Below, one piece after another: positions 53,272 to 64,000 of a DNA stretch of 64,000 bases (positions are counted from its first letter, which is position 1; each line of letters begins with the position of its first letter). Origin of the DNA: Fratercula arctica (lineage: Eukaryota > Chordata > Aves > Charadriiformes > Alcidae); assembly GCA_947846985.1 (NCBI GenBank), contig CANTUZ010000004.1, positions 11,646,927-11,710,926 of the forward strand, in the 5' to 3' direction. The notes below the pieces were generated by a model, which did not search any database, was not told the DNA's origin, and saw only the letters and a program-made list of their open reading frames with translations. A program made the position numbers and the translations under genes.

Positions 53272-53904
53272 TTTGCAGCACTACTGACCCTGTAATTCTA
53301 TTCTCAGTTGGCAGAGAATTTCATGTGTCTGTAGGAGGTGCTTCTTTCATGCTAACTTAAATGTTAAACTAACTAATAAAATAAAACAAATTCAGTTATA
53401 AATAAATTACCTCCAAGTTTTTGGATGATGACAGAAGCAAACAGCAGATTCTAGACTGCAAGTAATCTTAAATAAAAGAAAACTGAATTAGCTAAATATT
53501 TTATCATGTTAGTTGAAAGCTTAAGACAGTTATTTGCAAGTCCTGTTTCTCATTCCTGTCATTTCCAGTAATGTCTGGAAAAACATAGAAAAAAAGTTTA
53601 AAAGTTTTTCTGCTTTGTTTTCTTTTCTGCCTACAGTTGAAATCTGTAAAACCGCAGAAATTTTGCCTTCAATTTCAGCTGTGTCTGGTGAGAAATCCAG
53701 GTAAATAGACGAACAAATTATTTATATTCTCTGCAGTTTTTTGAAAAGAGATTAAGAACATTGGTCTGATTTACAGAGAGAGAAAAGAGAAGCCCTTTAG
53801 GGAGGACACACAACACGGCCACTGTGTGCAATCCACTCCCCCTGTATTCCTTAGCGTTCATGTTGAATTAGGAATGTAAAAGATACATGCTTGCCTCCGC
53901 CCGC

Positions 53905-54190
53905 TATTACCTATCCAGCTCAAACCCTGCTTTGGTTTACTCTGCAACCTGCTGTGGCCACAAATTCCACAAGGTTACTTCCCACTGAGAAAAAATACTG
54001 TCTTTTGCCTAATTTAATCATGTCCCCTAGTAGTTTCAGTGATTGCCCTCTAGTTTTAGTTCTGTGAAATTTGGTGAACAGCAGTTCTGCGTTTACCACC
54101 TTCCTGATTTTGTAGATCTTGACAGTATCCTCTCTCAGTTTTCTTCTTCTCAACTAAAAAGTTCCCCCAAAATGCTTTTAACCAAGCCAG
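53905..54190 (-). mobile_element. Ancient CR1-type LINE fragment with decayed ORF2 C-terminus
   Basis: The minus-strand frame at 54153-53920 contains RRRKLREDTVKIYKI, then LLFTKFHRTKTRGQSLKL and KRQYFFSVGSN. This order matches the conserved C-terminal tail of CR1/L3-type ORF2 proteins (an EKRRLRGD..YK phrase, a short gap, an R.RTRG...KL phrase, a K..FFS phrase). On the plus strand, TTCCACAAGGTTAC (53966-53979) and GCCCTCTAGTTTTAGTTCTG (54045-54064) match phrases of ancient sauropsid CR1 copies. It lacks the reverse transcriptase and endonuclease domains and the usual CR1 3' terminus, so it is a dead internal fragment. It is clearly older than the 27-kb copy. Confidence 0.8.
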
Positions 54191-57100
54191 TCCAGAAAGA
54201 GTGGTAACTAGGACACTTTTGCACAACAATATTTAGAATTGGGAATACATAGGAATACATATAATTTTTTTTAAAAAGCTGAGAACATAGTTTTGCTAAT
54301 AAAGTGACACGTAATGTCCAAAAGATTTTTAAATTCAACATTTACAAACTCAAATCTTCTGAAATTACAGAAAACAAGGAAATGAGCGAAGAGAGTTAAA
54401 AGGTTGGCTCTGTTTGCTGTAATTTGATTTTATTTAATTCAGGGCTAGACATGCCTTCTGGCGCACAGGACTGCAGAAACTTCCAAAACAGTCAGGTTTC
54501 TATAGCTGAAGCTGGAGTGTTTTGCACTGCTCCCACAGTCCTGGTTCCAGGATGCAGCATGAGTATGGGGTTGTTTCATATTTCATCATCCCTTCAGACT
54601 TTTAATTTTGGCTCTACATTTGATTTGCCTACTGCATTTTCTCTGGTCAATTTTCCTCTATTTGATTTTGGCTTTCGTTCCCCTTTCATTTCCATTCTCT
54701 GCAGTGTCTCCTAAAAAATCCTTAAATTGAATTTTCTTTTTATATCAGAATGCATTTGAAATTTATCAGAATGAGTAGTTAGCATTGTTAAAAAAATTAG
54801 TAATGCACAAGAAGCCGATGACAGCTCTATGAGTACACACCTATTGTAAATTATTTAGTTTCATTTGGATCTCTAGTAGATAGGTACATTCTTTTTGGAA
54901 AAAAATGAAATTACAGAGAACTAAAATCCATGACACCAGATAGGACAAGATGTCTCTGAGACATTCCGTGGAATGCTTAAAGTTTGTACCTGAAGAAAGG
55001 AATATGCTGTGCCTTAGTGGAACTGATCCCTGTGTCCCTCCAGACTGTTTGGCTGGGGCATCCTGTCCTCCTTTTGGTTAGGATACGCGTCTGCCACATG
55101 AGAGTTGTTAGGGTGCTTATGAGAAAGTAATCGAGACTTAAGAGAGGACCCCAACAATGCGTAACTGGTAGAAACAAAAAAAGAATTTAAACAAGCCACA
55201 GGACAGAAAAGAAAATCAAGACAAAAGGGCAAGGAAGGACCAAGAGAAAATCTGCTTTATCCTTCCCTCCTACCTGCTGCTGCAATCAGGCTGCTAGATC
55301 ATCAGTAACAAAAAGGCTGAAATCAGCCCCCAGGGTAATTCTTTAGCCAAGGGCCAAAATACAGATTATACATATCTGGCAGCTTTCAGCCTCCATTTCT
55401 TTAATATATAGAGAGAAACACCATATATTTTGTTCCTAGATTGAACAAAAGATTTTTGGCTTGGATTCAAATTTTTTACCAATCCAAAATGTCATTAATC
55501 ATAAAGGCTCTAATAATTACCCATTCAAACTGTTCCTCTAGGACTGAGCCAGAATTTCTGTTGCTGCATTTTACATTTTTAATTTATAACAAAAATCTGA
55601 CTTTTTCCTCTAAAAGATCTGCTTGAAGCGTAAAACATAAGGAGGAATCCTATGGTCCATGATATTCAGGAGCTCTAATTTGATGATTGTGACTAATCTA
55701 ATCTCATCATTTATGACTCTCTGATTTATACATTGTGCCTTAATTACAGTGTTCACTACCGCTCAAAATCTATAAAGCCTAATAGTTTCATATTATCTCC
55801 TACAACTGAACAGAATCTTCTACTTCTGAATAGAATGAATATATACTATCATGACAAAAAGGTAAATTGTCCTTATACTGTTCAAGAAAGGCACCTATTA
55901 GGAAAAACAGCCCTGAGTCTTCTCTGTTGCTTGTTATTTCTTTTTTATTTATTACTGAATGTTTTTTGTCTAGTACTAGATGTCTCTTCCCTCATATACT
56001 CATTAAATGTTTGATGTTGGTCCTATCATTTTTCCATATTTTAATCTATGTGTCACAATGGTGGCTGCCCAGCTATCTTATTTTTACAGTTTATTTTTAT
56101 GGCTTCGGTTTACTCTCCATAGACTCCATTTTAAGCAAGCATCTATCTGCTGGTTTTATGGAAAGATAGCTTTGTTGTTCTTACTGACTCAGATATTTTG
56201 TAACAAAGGCAACACAGATTATATTTAAGATACTATATTTATGTGAAATAGTGTATCTCAAACACCTGATTTCATCCATTCAGTCTCCATTAAAGGTCCT
56301 TGGAAAAACACCAGTTGTAATCACAAAACCACACATGTTTATGGAATGATTTGGGAGTCTAAAGAATTAGGGGCTGGTGATTCCAGCTACTGCTTAGATT
56401 GAAAAGACTGCAAATGATTTGTTTCCCTTTCTGTGGAAGTACAGTGACTACTGAATGCTTTTAGACTCAGATGCCTGGAGAGAGAAGGCTTGTTTTCACA
56501 CTGTTGACAGAGGTAAAGTTAGTAGAGCAACTGGCAGTCACCAGACGTTCTGCCAGTATTACAAAACTCCAGCTTTAAGGTAACTTTTATCTGGATGGAG
56601 GGATAGTTCAGTCTTCATGCCAGTTAATTTCTCCCTGGAACTGCCAAAAAACATGACAATTAATGCTAGCTATGATGATATTTCTGATATGGACACTATT
56701 CCTTTGGGAGTTGGACTGAGTCTATTACAATCATTTAATAAAGAAAAATGAACAGGTGGTGGAAAGTCTTAGTCATGCCAATTTGTGTTGGTCTTTAACC
56801 AAGAACTTAATTGTCTTTTAATCCATTACCATTCACTTAAGCTATCCTTTGGGGAAAGATTTTGTTGCTGCCTCAATAGTGAAGAAGTATCATTTAAGAA
56901 GGTGGAAGAAATTTTCCCTACGTCATAGGGAAAAAAATGTTACCTAGATATTTTCTAGAGGTAATACTATAGGCTACCTATATAGGGTATAATATTTATT
57001 ATGAAACACATTTTTTCCGTTTTATTGTGCCAGTATTGGTATTTTGGATTTGCCTAATCACATTTAATTATACTTTATGAAATTTGTATTTCATCACTTT

Positions 57101-57299
57101 TGTTTTTGGAGTGGATTATCCTGGAAGCATATTACTTTGTTCTGAGAACACAAATTTATAATAAGTATTTTGATGGTGCAAGCAGCTGACATATAAAAGT
57201 AGCAATGTCATAACATAAAGAAGGTAAGATACTATGAACTTAAAGGAGAATAAGAAACAAAGTTACTACTTTATAACTGCAATTTAACCTAAATAATTG

Positions 57300-57725
57300 C
57301 TTTTTCTTTTAAATCAAAGTTTCGTCATTTCTTTGTCACTTTTAATGTTTGCGTTTACTGTATCTGCAATAAAGACTTCTTTAGGTTTGTCAGGTTTAAG
57401 TAGAATAAAGACATAACATACATTTGACATTTTTAATAGGAAGAGATGAAATCAATAGAAATAAAAATGATAATTTGTGCAGTATAGCACAAGCTATTGC
57501 ATCAGCTTCATCAATAAAATAAAATGTCTTTATATATGGCCATCATTTTACTTTATTAAATCCACATCCATGATGTAAAGCTCTATTGAATCGCTGCAAT
57601 GGTCATGCATATTTCAGATGTTTAAAAATGAAATTCGACTTCACTAGGCCTCCACCAATCATCCACATTGCTAATATAATTGCAAACTTTATTTGCTTGC
57701 ATGCCACTTATACAGCATTTAAACA
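57300..57725. other. candidate conserved non-coding element / enhancer
   Basis: About 420 bp without simple repeats, with many developmental-factor-like words. Examples are TGTTTGCGTTTAC (57346-57358, forkhead-like), ATCAATAGAAATAAAAATG (57452-57470) and CATGCATATTTCAG (57604-57617). The short ORF at 57586-57777 is not credible as a gene. The texture strongly suggests constrained non-coding DNA, but that is inference without an alignment. Confidence 0.35.
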
Positions 57726-58122
57726 AGGAGAGAGAAAAAAAAAATGTAAGGACTATGTGGAAGCCCTCTTAGCTTAAACAACTAATATAAAGAAAAGGTA
57801 TACTTCTAAGAACAGCAAATATAAGTATGTCGTAAAGGAAATGAGTGTTATGATTTGCCTTTTCAAAAAATAGATAAATAGGTCAGTTCAAGACTGGAGG
57901 TGAGTGAGGGAGATGTCAAAGAAATAACATACCATTATCTTAAACATGCAGCACTACATGAAATACTTTAAAAAAATTGTTGATGAGCTACAATGCTCAG
58001 ACTACATAGGTAATGTTTATAGCTGACTCAACATTAATTTAATTAATGTAATTTGTTCAACTTTTTCCGCAATCAGTATGAAATCCTATGATGATAAGTA
58101 TAATACAACACTACCACAGTAG

Positions 58123-58146
58123 TAAAGCAACTAATAAAGCAACTAA
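58123..58146. repeat. 12-bp perfect tandem duplication
   Basis: TAAAGCAACTAA is present twice head to tail (58123-58134 and 58135-58146). It is a small, probably recent slippage duplication. Confidence 0.9.
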
Positions 58147-58744
58147 CGTAGGATATTTTATAACCATTGAAAAATGTCTTCAGTAACATCTGCAGCGGGG
58201 CAGTATTTGCTAGAATAGTAATATAAGATTTGCTACCTGGGATACAAGGTTAGTAATGACAGATGCATTTGTAAATAACCTCTCTCAAGTTTTCAATGCA
58301 GGAATTTGTTAAATGCATGCTAGAATTCCCTCTTTTCTCTTGTTCTTCCCTTCTTTTTTTTTTTTAATTTTTTTTTATTTTGAAAGAGTGGACTTATTTT
58401 ATTTCCCTGATTATTATTACTATTTTTTTACAAGTTAATATTATAGCATTGTACATGATTTTAAAATAAGAAGAATAAGTTTGGGAAGAAAGTGTGTTAA
58501 TAGCGAGAACACTGGCTTCAGAATAGTAAGATTCAGGTTAGAGTACTTATGAATAACACTCCTCTCACAGGTCTTTTTTAGAATACAAGTTCTCTGCTAA
58601 CACTTGACTACCTGAAAGCTTAAAAAATCATGTAAGTAAAATTCAGGTTTCCAGCAACTCTACTTATAAGTATCTATGAGGCATTTCATCTATAATTTGC
58701 ATTTGAAGTATTCATTTTCCTCATCTGTTTTTTCTGCCTCTTCT

Positions 58745-58763
58745 GCCTCCTCCTCCTCCTCCT
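58745..58763. repeat. (TCC)n microsatellite
   Basis: Six TCC/CCT units in a pyrimidine-rich stretch that also has two TTCTGCCTC copies upstream. On the minus strand it produces an Arg/Lys-rich ORF segment that is not a gene. Confidence 0.9.
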
Positions 58764-60325
58764 TTTCTTTACCAAGCTCTTAAAAAAACTATAAATGAGA
58801 CCACCAATGTATTCAGCCTCCTCTCCTTCCCTTCTGCTCCCGTCTTTTGTTGTATATGCATACATAATAGGCATTGTAGATTTTGAAATGCTGATTCAGA
58901 TTCAGAGAGCTGATTATTTTTTCATGACTTCCGATTCTTTTGAATTTAACTGTGCTACTGAAAAGAAATAGAGATGAGCAGACTTGGGTCTCTCTGCTGT
59001 GTGAAATGCTTTCCTGATTGCAGCAGACTGGGATATCTCCAAACTGTGCAGAGATGCCCCTGTCTGATCAGGTCTTACCACTCTCCTGTGATGTTCGGGT
59101 AACTCAGATAACAAGAGGAGACAGGTAATTAAATTCCATATCATATGGCATATGCATAAAAGGTGACAAGTTTAGTATCTATGGATTCTTAATTCTGATG
59201 TTCTTGATCTTGTTACACATCTCAGATTTCATGCTGCATTGATGTAAAGGTCTATAACCCTTCTCCATGCCTAAATAATACAATTTTCTTTGTTTAAAAT
59301 ATCATTTTAGTATTTCTATTCAGATTTTATTCTCTCCTTTTTTTCTCCCTCCCCATTTGCTGTGGATACAAGAGGCAAATATACGAATATCTTTTGCTAA
59401 GAAGCTAGGTGTTTATAAATAAAATAACAGAATACAATTTAGCTTCAAATTCTGTAAGTACTTGGATATAGTCCTACTCACCATCTCTCAGGGTCTCTCT
59501 GGCCCAACGTATATAATTTCTCTTACAAAAGTGAAACTCCCTTTACAGAAACAACAAGAGAGTGCTCCTCAATCTTGAACAGGCTATGCAGCCAGACTAC
59601 TGAGGTGTCTGTGACTATAGGCTCCCTTAGAATCAGGAAAAGTTGAATCCCTAGATTTCAAATTCAATTAAAGCCCACATCCCATATACATTCTGCCTGC
59701 TACTGTACAGAAAAGATCAGGCATTTATTCCTCTTCTTCTATTTTCAGGATTTCAGTTTTCATAAATCACTGGAACTTTTTCGTAGCAGAACTCCTTTCA
59801 GAAAGGAAAAAAAATTGATAAACACTAAAAGGATGAGGTAGGTGTCCTAGCTGTTCTACGTTTACTCATGTCCCATTAACTAAACTTCCCCCCCACCAAG
59901 CCACATGGTAGTTAAGATTATAAATTCAGAATTCAGGTAATCATCTTTTCCATCAGTTTTTAGACCTTTTATTATTGTGGACTCATTAGATCTAAACAAG
60001 CAGAAAAATTACCACATCTTTCATAAATAAGCAGCTTGTACTCAGATAAGTGTTGAACAAATTTCTGCTACTTAAGGAGGTAGCTGCAAATAGTTAAATA
60101 ATCTTAAACATATACATCATCCAGTATAATGTTTGGAACTTAATTCCTGAACAAAATAAGAATCAAAAATCTCATGGAAATAAGTAGGACAGAGCAGGAA
60201 AGGGTTTTGTTCTGGGAGCTTGCTCATCATGAATAAAAAAGGTGAGCAGCGTGACAGTCTTGTAGGTTAGCAAAGTTAATGCCCTTTCTTAAACTTCCTT
60301 TTTCACATTTCAGGCACATTAAGTC

Positions 60326-60393
60326 AAGTTTTGCCCTCACATGCATCACTGAGCTCAACAGGAGACCTCCTTATGCTTCCAAGGGCAAAATTT
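60326..60393. mobile_element. Possible palindromic ancient repeat remnant
   Basis: AAGTTTTGCCCT (60326-60337) and AGGGCAAAATTT (60382-60393) are inverted copies matching at 11 of 12 positions and bracketing a 44-base core. The core holds TCACTGAGCTCAACAGGAG. Inverted TTTTGCCCT/AGGGCAAAA ends around a TCACTGA..TCAA..GGAG core resemble old palindromic repeats found across amniotes. The family name is unknown to me, and target-site duplications are not evident. Confidence 0.45.
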
Positions 60394-63039
60394 GTCCTAT
60401 ACTACTTTCGGAAACTTTCTAATATATGACTTTATTCGTATTTACTTCACTTTTTTGAAAGAGACTTTTTAATTTATTTTTGAGCACTCAGCTTTTTCTG
60501 TCATTAATCATTCATAGTTTCGTGTGATGCCCTAAATTTACATTCCTATCAGTTTTATCAGAAGACTACAATTAACAGCTTTTATTTAGCCATGAGTGCA
60601 AATAGACGTGCAATAAAAATCTTCAACATCTTCTAAATTATTAAGTTGGGTTTTTTTAAAATCTCATTTCCTCCACAGAAGTACATTTTCATATGCAAAA
60701 CTTAACTTGCTTACAGTTCTTGAATGATCATTCACATTGCTATTTTGAAAGGACCACTTAATCAAAGTATATAAATATGTTTTTTTTGATCATACGAAGC
60801 AAGCTGTTTCCAGATGGAAAAGCTTAGAAATTCTTTTCTTTGAACTGAAAGTGACATTCAAAGACATTTTTAAGGAGTAAAGTGTAATAAATACCAAGTT
60901 TACATGTTTCTAAACAAACACTCATGTCTATTCTCTCTGGAACAAATGTGTAACAGAATATACATTTAAAATATAACTAATATTTGTGTATTTGTATGCC
61001 TTGACACATACAATTGATACAGGGAGCTTTACTAAAGCAAACAAAATTAACTATCTCTGCTGCTTATGATAAACTTACAGCATACTAATTTAAGATACCA
61101 CTTTCTGTTTGTAGGTTATGAAGTTTAACATTAAATAATTTAATTTTGAGAGAAGTATGCCGATACATTTACACAACAAAATGCTCTCGTTTGCTGCCCA
61201 TAACTCCTTTTTGAAAAAAGCTATTAAATATATACAATGATAATAGTTTTTTATGTTTTTTTTAAAACCTTTGGTGTGCTTTATCATTTTGTTTAGCTGG
61301 GTGTCTCCCTTAAGTCATGTAGGTAAGAATAAACTGTAGCGGTTACACCAGAAGTGGGAGTTAAGACTCCGCTCATCACTGAATATATCAGCTTCTAAGA
61401 AAATGCAGTGATCAGCTTTACTAAAGGTCAGACAGGCACTGAATGTTCAGTTTGTAGCACCAAGATACTTTAGGTAAGACTGGATCTGCTTATTTGATCT
61501 TTAACAGTAAGTCACCAAAAGCACTATAGCTCAAAAATATCTGTGCCATTCTCCAGCTGTTCCATATAGTCAATATGTTCTATGCTTGGTGAGCTCTAGG
61601 CTAGGTGTTTATCACCATAGCAAAATGCTAGCAAATAAGAAAAAAAAGCCTTATCCTATGTTTCTATAAGATCTTTTTCAGTCTTGCAGCAAACAGAAGT
61701 CTATTATGCTACATAAAACACACAGAGGGATTTTGGTAAATAATTCTAATAGTCAAAAAAAGCTTTTTAATCTCTATTATTTTCATAACCTTCTAGTTAA
61801 AAGCACAAAAATAAAATTTCCAGGGCAGTTTCTTCTTTGCAAAGGTGTATATTCTCCATGCATTCCCAGACGCTTTGATACAAAGACTATTCAGGGAAAT
61901 AAGACAAATATTTCTCAGACAGATCACCACATCTATACTTGGCTAAGTATAGGATAGCGAGGCTTTTCTTCCCCTCAATAAACAAGAGATAGAGAGTGAA
62001 AAGTCTTTTACCAGCTCATTAAACATTGTGAGCAAATGCTGCAAGTTGCGTTCCCTAGCATAACGCAAAAAATTCATTTGGCCAAAAGGCTGCCTGGATA
62101 TAAAATTATTTTTATTGGAAAGCCACTGGTGCCAACAGAAAAATGTGATTCCCATTTTCACATACTCAGTGATTGTGGACAGTCATTTGCAGGTAGCTGT
62201 AAGATATCACTGGCAACACTGAACTAGGATAATGGGGTTAGAAAATAAAGCTCTGTTTGACTACAGGAACAGTTTCCAGAATATTTTACCAAGTCTTTCA
62301 CAACAATGAGAAGATATAGGCAAATGCATTCAGCTGCAGGAGAAGGCTTGACATCATTTATTTTACCAGGCAAGAAGTGCTGTGTTCTGGAGAAACAGCA
62401 CACAAACTTACTGTCATCTGACAGAAGTTATTTGAAGAACAGCTTCACTAACACTGAAGCCATGTTTGGGTCTGACAGTCCTACTATGAACAGCACTCAG
62501 AGATCATGAGTCATGAGATTATTTTCTTTGCTCTGTCTTTACAGACCATAAACTTTTAGGTTGCCACAAGCCTAAAAGACGACAGTGTGATTGCCAACAT
62601 TTTCTCAGTTTTAGAGTCAGATATTGGCAGAATACAAACTAGTAGTATGAACAGTAACTAAGTTATGGTAGTCCACATTCAATATTCATGAGGGGTTAGT
62701 TATCCCGTACTGCCTGTCTTCCAGTACTTGTTTCTACAAGAAGTGGGGAAGAAAACCCCACAATGTAATGCATTTGATGATGGTGGGAAAGGCAAATATT
62801 AAGGAATCCATTTGTTAAGCTTGGCAATAGAAAAATAGAGTATTTCCATAGAACTTACTAAACAGTTGAGAAGTAGTATCTATTTCAATTGTTTTGATTG
62901 GGTTTTTTTTTCAAATATTATCAAATACTCTACCAGAAATACTGCAAATATTGTATTAGAGACTCACAGTAACACTGCATTATGAGCTCTTAATCTTTCT
63001 CAGTTAGAAATATATTTACACAGGAGCTCATTGTTGACT

Positions 63040-63085
63040 TGGTTCTGATCCCATGGAAGTCAGTATAAATCTCACCATTGTTAAA
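63040..63085. repeat. Possible ancient amniote repeat remnant
   Basis: TTCTGATCCCATGGAAGTCA (63043-63062) resembles the CTGATCCCATTGAAGTCAATGG-type phrase common in old sauropsid repeats. Only some 40 bp are recognisable, so the call is weak. Confidence 0.35.
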
Positions 63086-63233
63086 CCAACAGAAATAATT
63101 TGAAATCCCACCCTTAATTAATATATTATTAATATGTAGCAAGACTCAAGACATGAATATTGACTCTGATGAGATAAGAATCTTCTTTACAACAGCCCAG
63201 TACTTTACTGGGATTAGGAAGGCACTTCTCTTG

Positions 63234-63311
63234 CTTTTTCTTTTCTTCCTTTTCCTTTTCTCATTTTCCATCTTTCCTTTTCCCCTTTCCCTTTCTCTCC
63301 CTCTCTTTCTC
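63234..63311. repeat. Polypyrimidine (C/T) tract
   Basis: A 78-bp stretch of C and T broken only by A at 63263 and 63270, made of TTTTCC and TCTCCC words. It ends in CAG at 63311-63313, which looks like a splice acceptor. Such a long tract is more simply a low-complexity repeat. The minus strand is polypurine and could form a triplex. Confidence 0.9.
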
Positions 63312-64000
63312 AGCCTGCTTAACTATTCCACTGTCAAGGCAGAACACTCGCCAACTGAATGATCGGAATGATCAAACATACTGAAAGCCATGTAGTTTTT
63401 CTCTTAGGAATGAACGTCTTCCTGAGACATGAAAATGGTGAAACATATTTTATAAGATCATGTTTTCACAGAAACATCACTCTCTACAGCAAGTATTAAT
63501 GATATATGATCACTTTACCTATTACTTTCGTAATAATGTTTGCTTGAAAATAACTCATGTCAATTGTGGGACCAAGTCTGTACCATTTAAAAATGTAACT
63601 TTTGTATGTTTTATAAAAGTATAAACCATTTCACTGTTCTGATTGAAGAAAACATGAGCCATCTGTGAGGCAAGAAGAAATGAATCCTGCAATGCCTAAT
63701 TCAGGAGGCATCAGATATTCTACCTTTGTAGACAGAGCAGAATGAAAACTAACAGCAAACAAATAACAGCAAATTCAGAAGATGGGGGGCATATAACTAT
63801 TAGACACTAAGCCAGGCAACTGGTACTGAACGTCAAACAAATTAGTTTTGCATTACAATAGAAATGGATTATATTTGTATGAAAATCCCATTTGTATAAC
63901 TACTAAGTAAAGACAGTTAGGAATCAAAATAACTGGGTCAGAATGACAGAAGAACTACTTGAGGATAACTGGTTTTCATATGAAATAATTGCCAAAGGGC

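Larger units (their letters stand above)
40746..53904. other. AT-rich non-coding DNA, no gene seen
   Basis: The longest ORFs are 113 codons on minus (52443-52784), 107 codons on plus (47898-48221) and 95 codons on plus (43437-43724). None is recognisable. The minus 113-codon frame is Cys- and Leu-rich, but splice signals are not convincing. ORFs of 72-107 codons crowd 47.9-48.7 kb on both strands without coding evidence. Blocks at about 41560-41850 are AT-rich and repeat-free. Small tandem duplications and hairpins are listed separately. Confidence 0.55.
54191..64000. other. AT-rich non-coding DNA, no gene seen
   Basis: ORFs of up to 100 codons (55867-56169; 54424-54714 with 96 codons) are Phe/Leu-rich and unrecognised. 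The minus ORF at 58914-59144 begins with a hydrophobic stretch resembling a signal peptide (MIWNLITCLLLL), but nothing else supports it. Repeat remnants, a CCT microsatellite and a pyrimidine tract are listed separately. Another repeat-free block lies at about 60480-60640. A T-rich tract occurs at 58352-58379. Confidence 0.55.

Noticed and set aside
54424..54714. 96-codon ORF next to the old CR1 fragment, as CR1-derived coding sequence
   Set aside because: It is on the opposite strand to the LINE frame and shows no reverse transcriptase or endonuclease motifs.
58914..59144. Minus-strand ORF starting with a signal-peptide-like hydrophobic stretch
   Set aside because: Only the first 12 residues are suggestive. 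A GTAAGA donor-like site exists inside, but there is no matching upstream exon or domain.
1..64000. CRISPR array, prokaryotic operon, phage or endogenous retrovirus
   Set aside because: No regularly spaced direct repeats, ribosome-binding sites, dense ORFs, LTR pairs or gag/pol motifs are visible.
1..64000. tRNA or rRNA genes
   Set aside because: I saw no A-box/B-box pair with a cloverleaf and no rRNA-like segment while reading. A covariance-model scan would be needed to exclude a decayed copy.

Overview
This is a gene-poor, AT-rich stretch of vertebrate nuclear DNA, most likely from a bird. I found no protein-coding exon, tRNA, rRNA or CRISPR array that I can defend. The open reading frames are short (the longest is 154 codons). 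They lie on both strands, often antisense to each other, have no recognisable domains, and look like chance ORFs or repeat-derived ones.

The avian/sauropsid reading rests on three things. (1) The only recognisable interspersed repeats are CR1-type LINE remnants: a fairly intact 3' end at about 27,078-27,290 and an older fragment at about 53,905-54,190 that still encodes a decayed piece of the ORF2 C-terminus. A third remnant near 40,675 is weaker. (2) Interspersed repeat density is very low, with no Alu, B1, L1 or recognisable LTR element. (3) There are many A/C-rich (or G/T-rich) cryptic low-complexity tracts with C- or T-homopolymers, which to my knowledge are common in bird genomes. I cannot name the species or the locus.

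Layout. 1-7 kb: AT-rich sequence with possible conserved non-coding blocks, a GC-rich nested hairpin at 4,546-4,605 and an A19/T9 palindrome at 5,610. 7.0 kb: an 82-bp (GA)n microsatellite. 7-27 kb: plain non-coding DNA with A/C and G/T tracts and a patch of antiparallel ORFs at 15.3-15.7 kb. 27 kb: CR1 fragment. 27-40 kb: non-coding, with a C17 run, an exon-like acceptor plus ORF at 32.4 kb, and the two most enhancer-like blocks (36.0-36.3 and 39.1-39.7 kb). 40-54 kb: degraded CR1 pieces, a second C17 run and several short hairpins. 54-64 kb: AT-rich DNA with another enhancer-like block (57.3-57.7 kb), a palindromic ancient-repeat remnant (60.3 kb) and a 78-bp polypyrimidine tract (63.2 kb).

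The window is best read as part of a gene desert or a very long intron, where any function would lie in cis-regulatory elements. I did not find a convincing new biological system. The conserved-element calls are pattern-based guesses that need an alignment.
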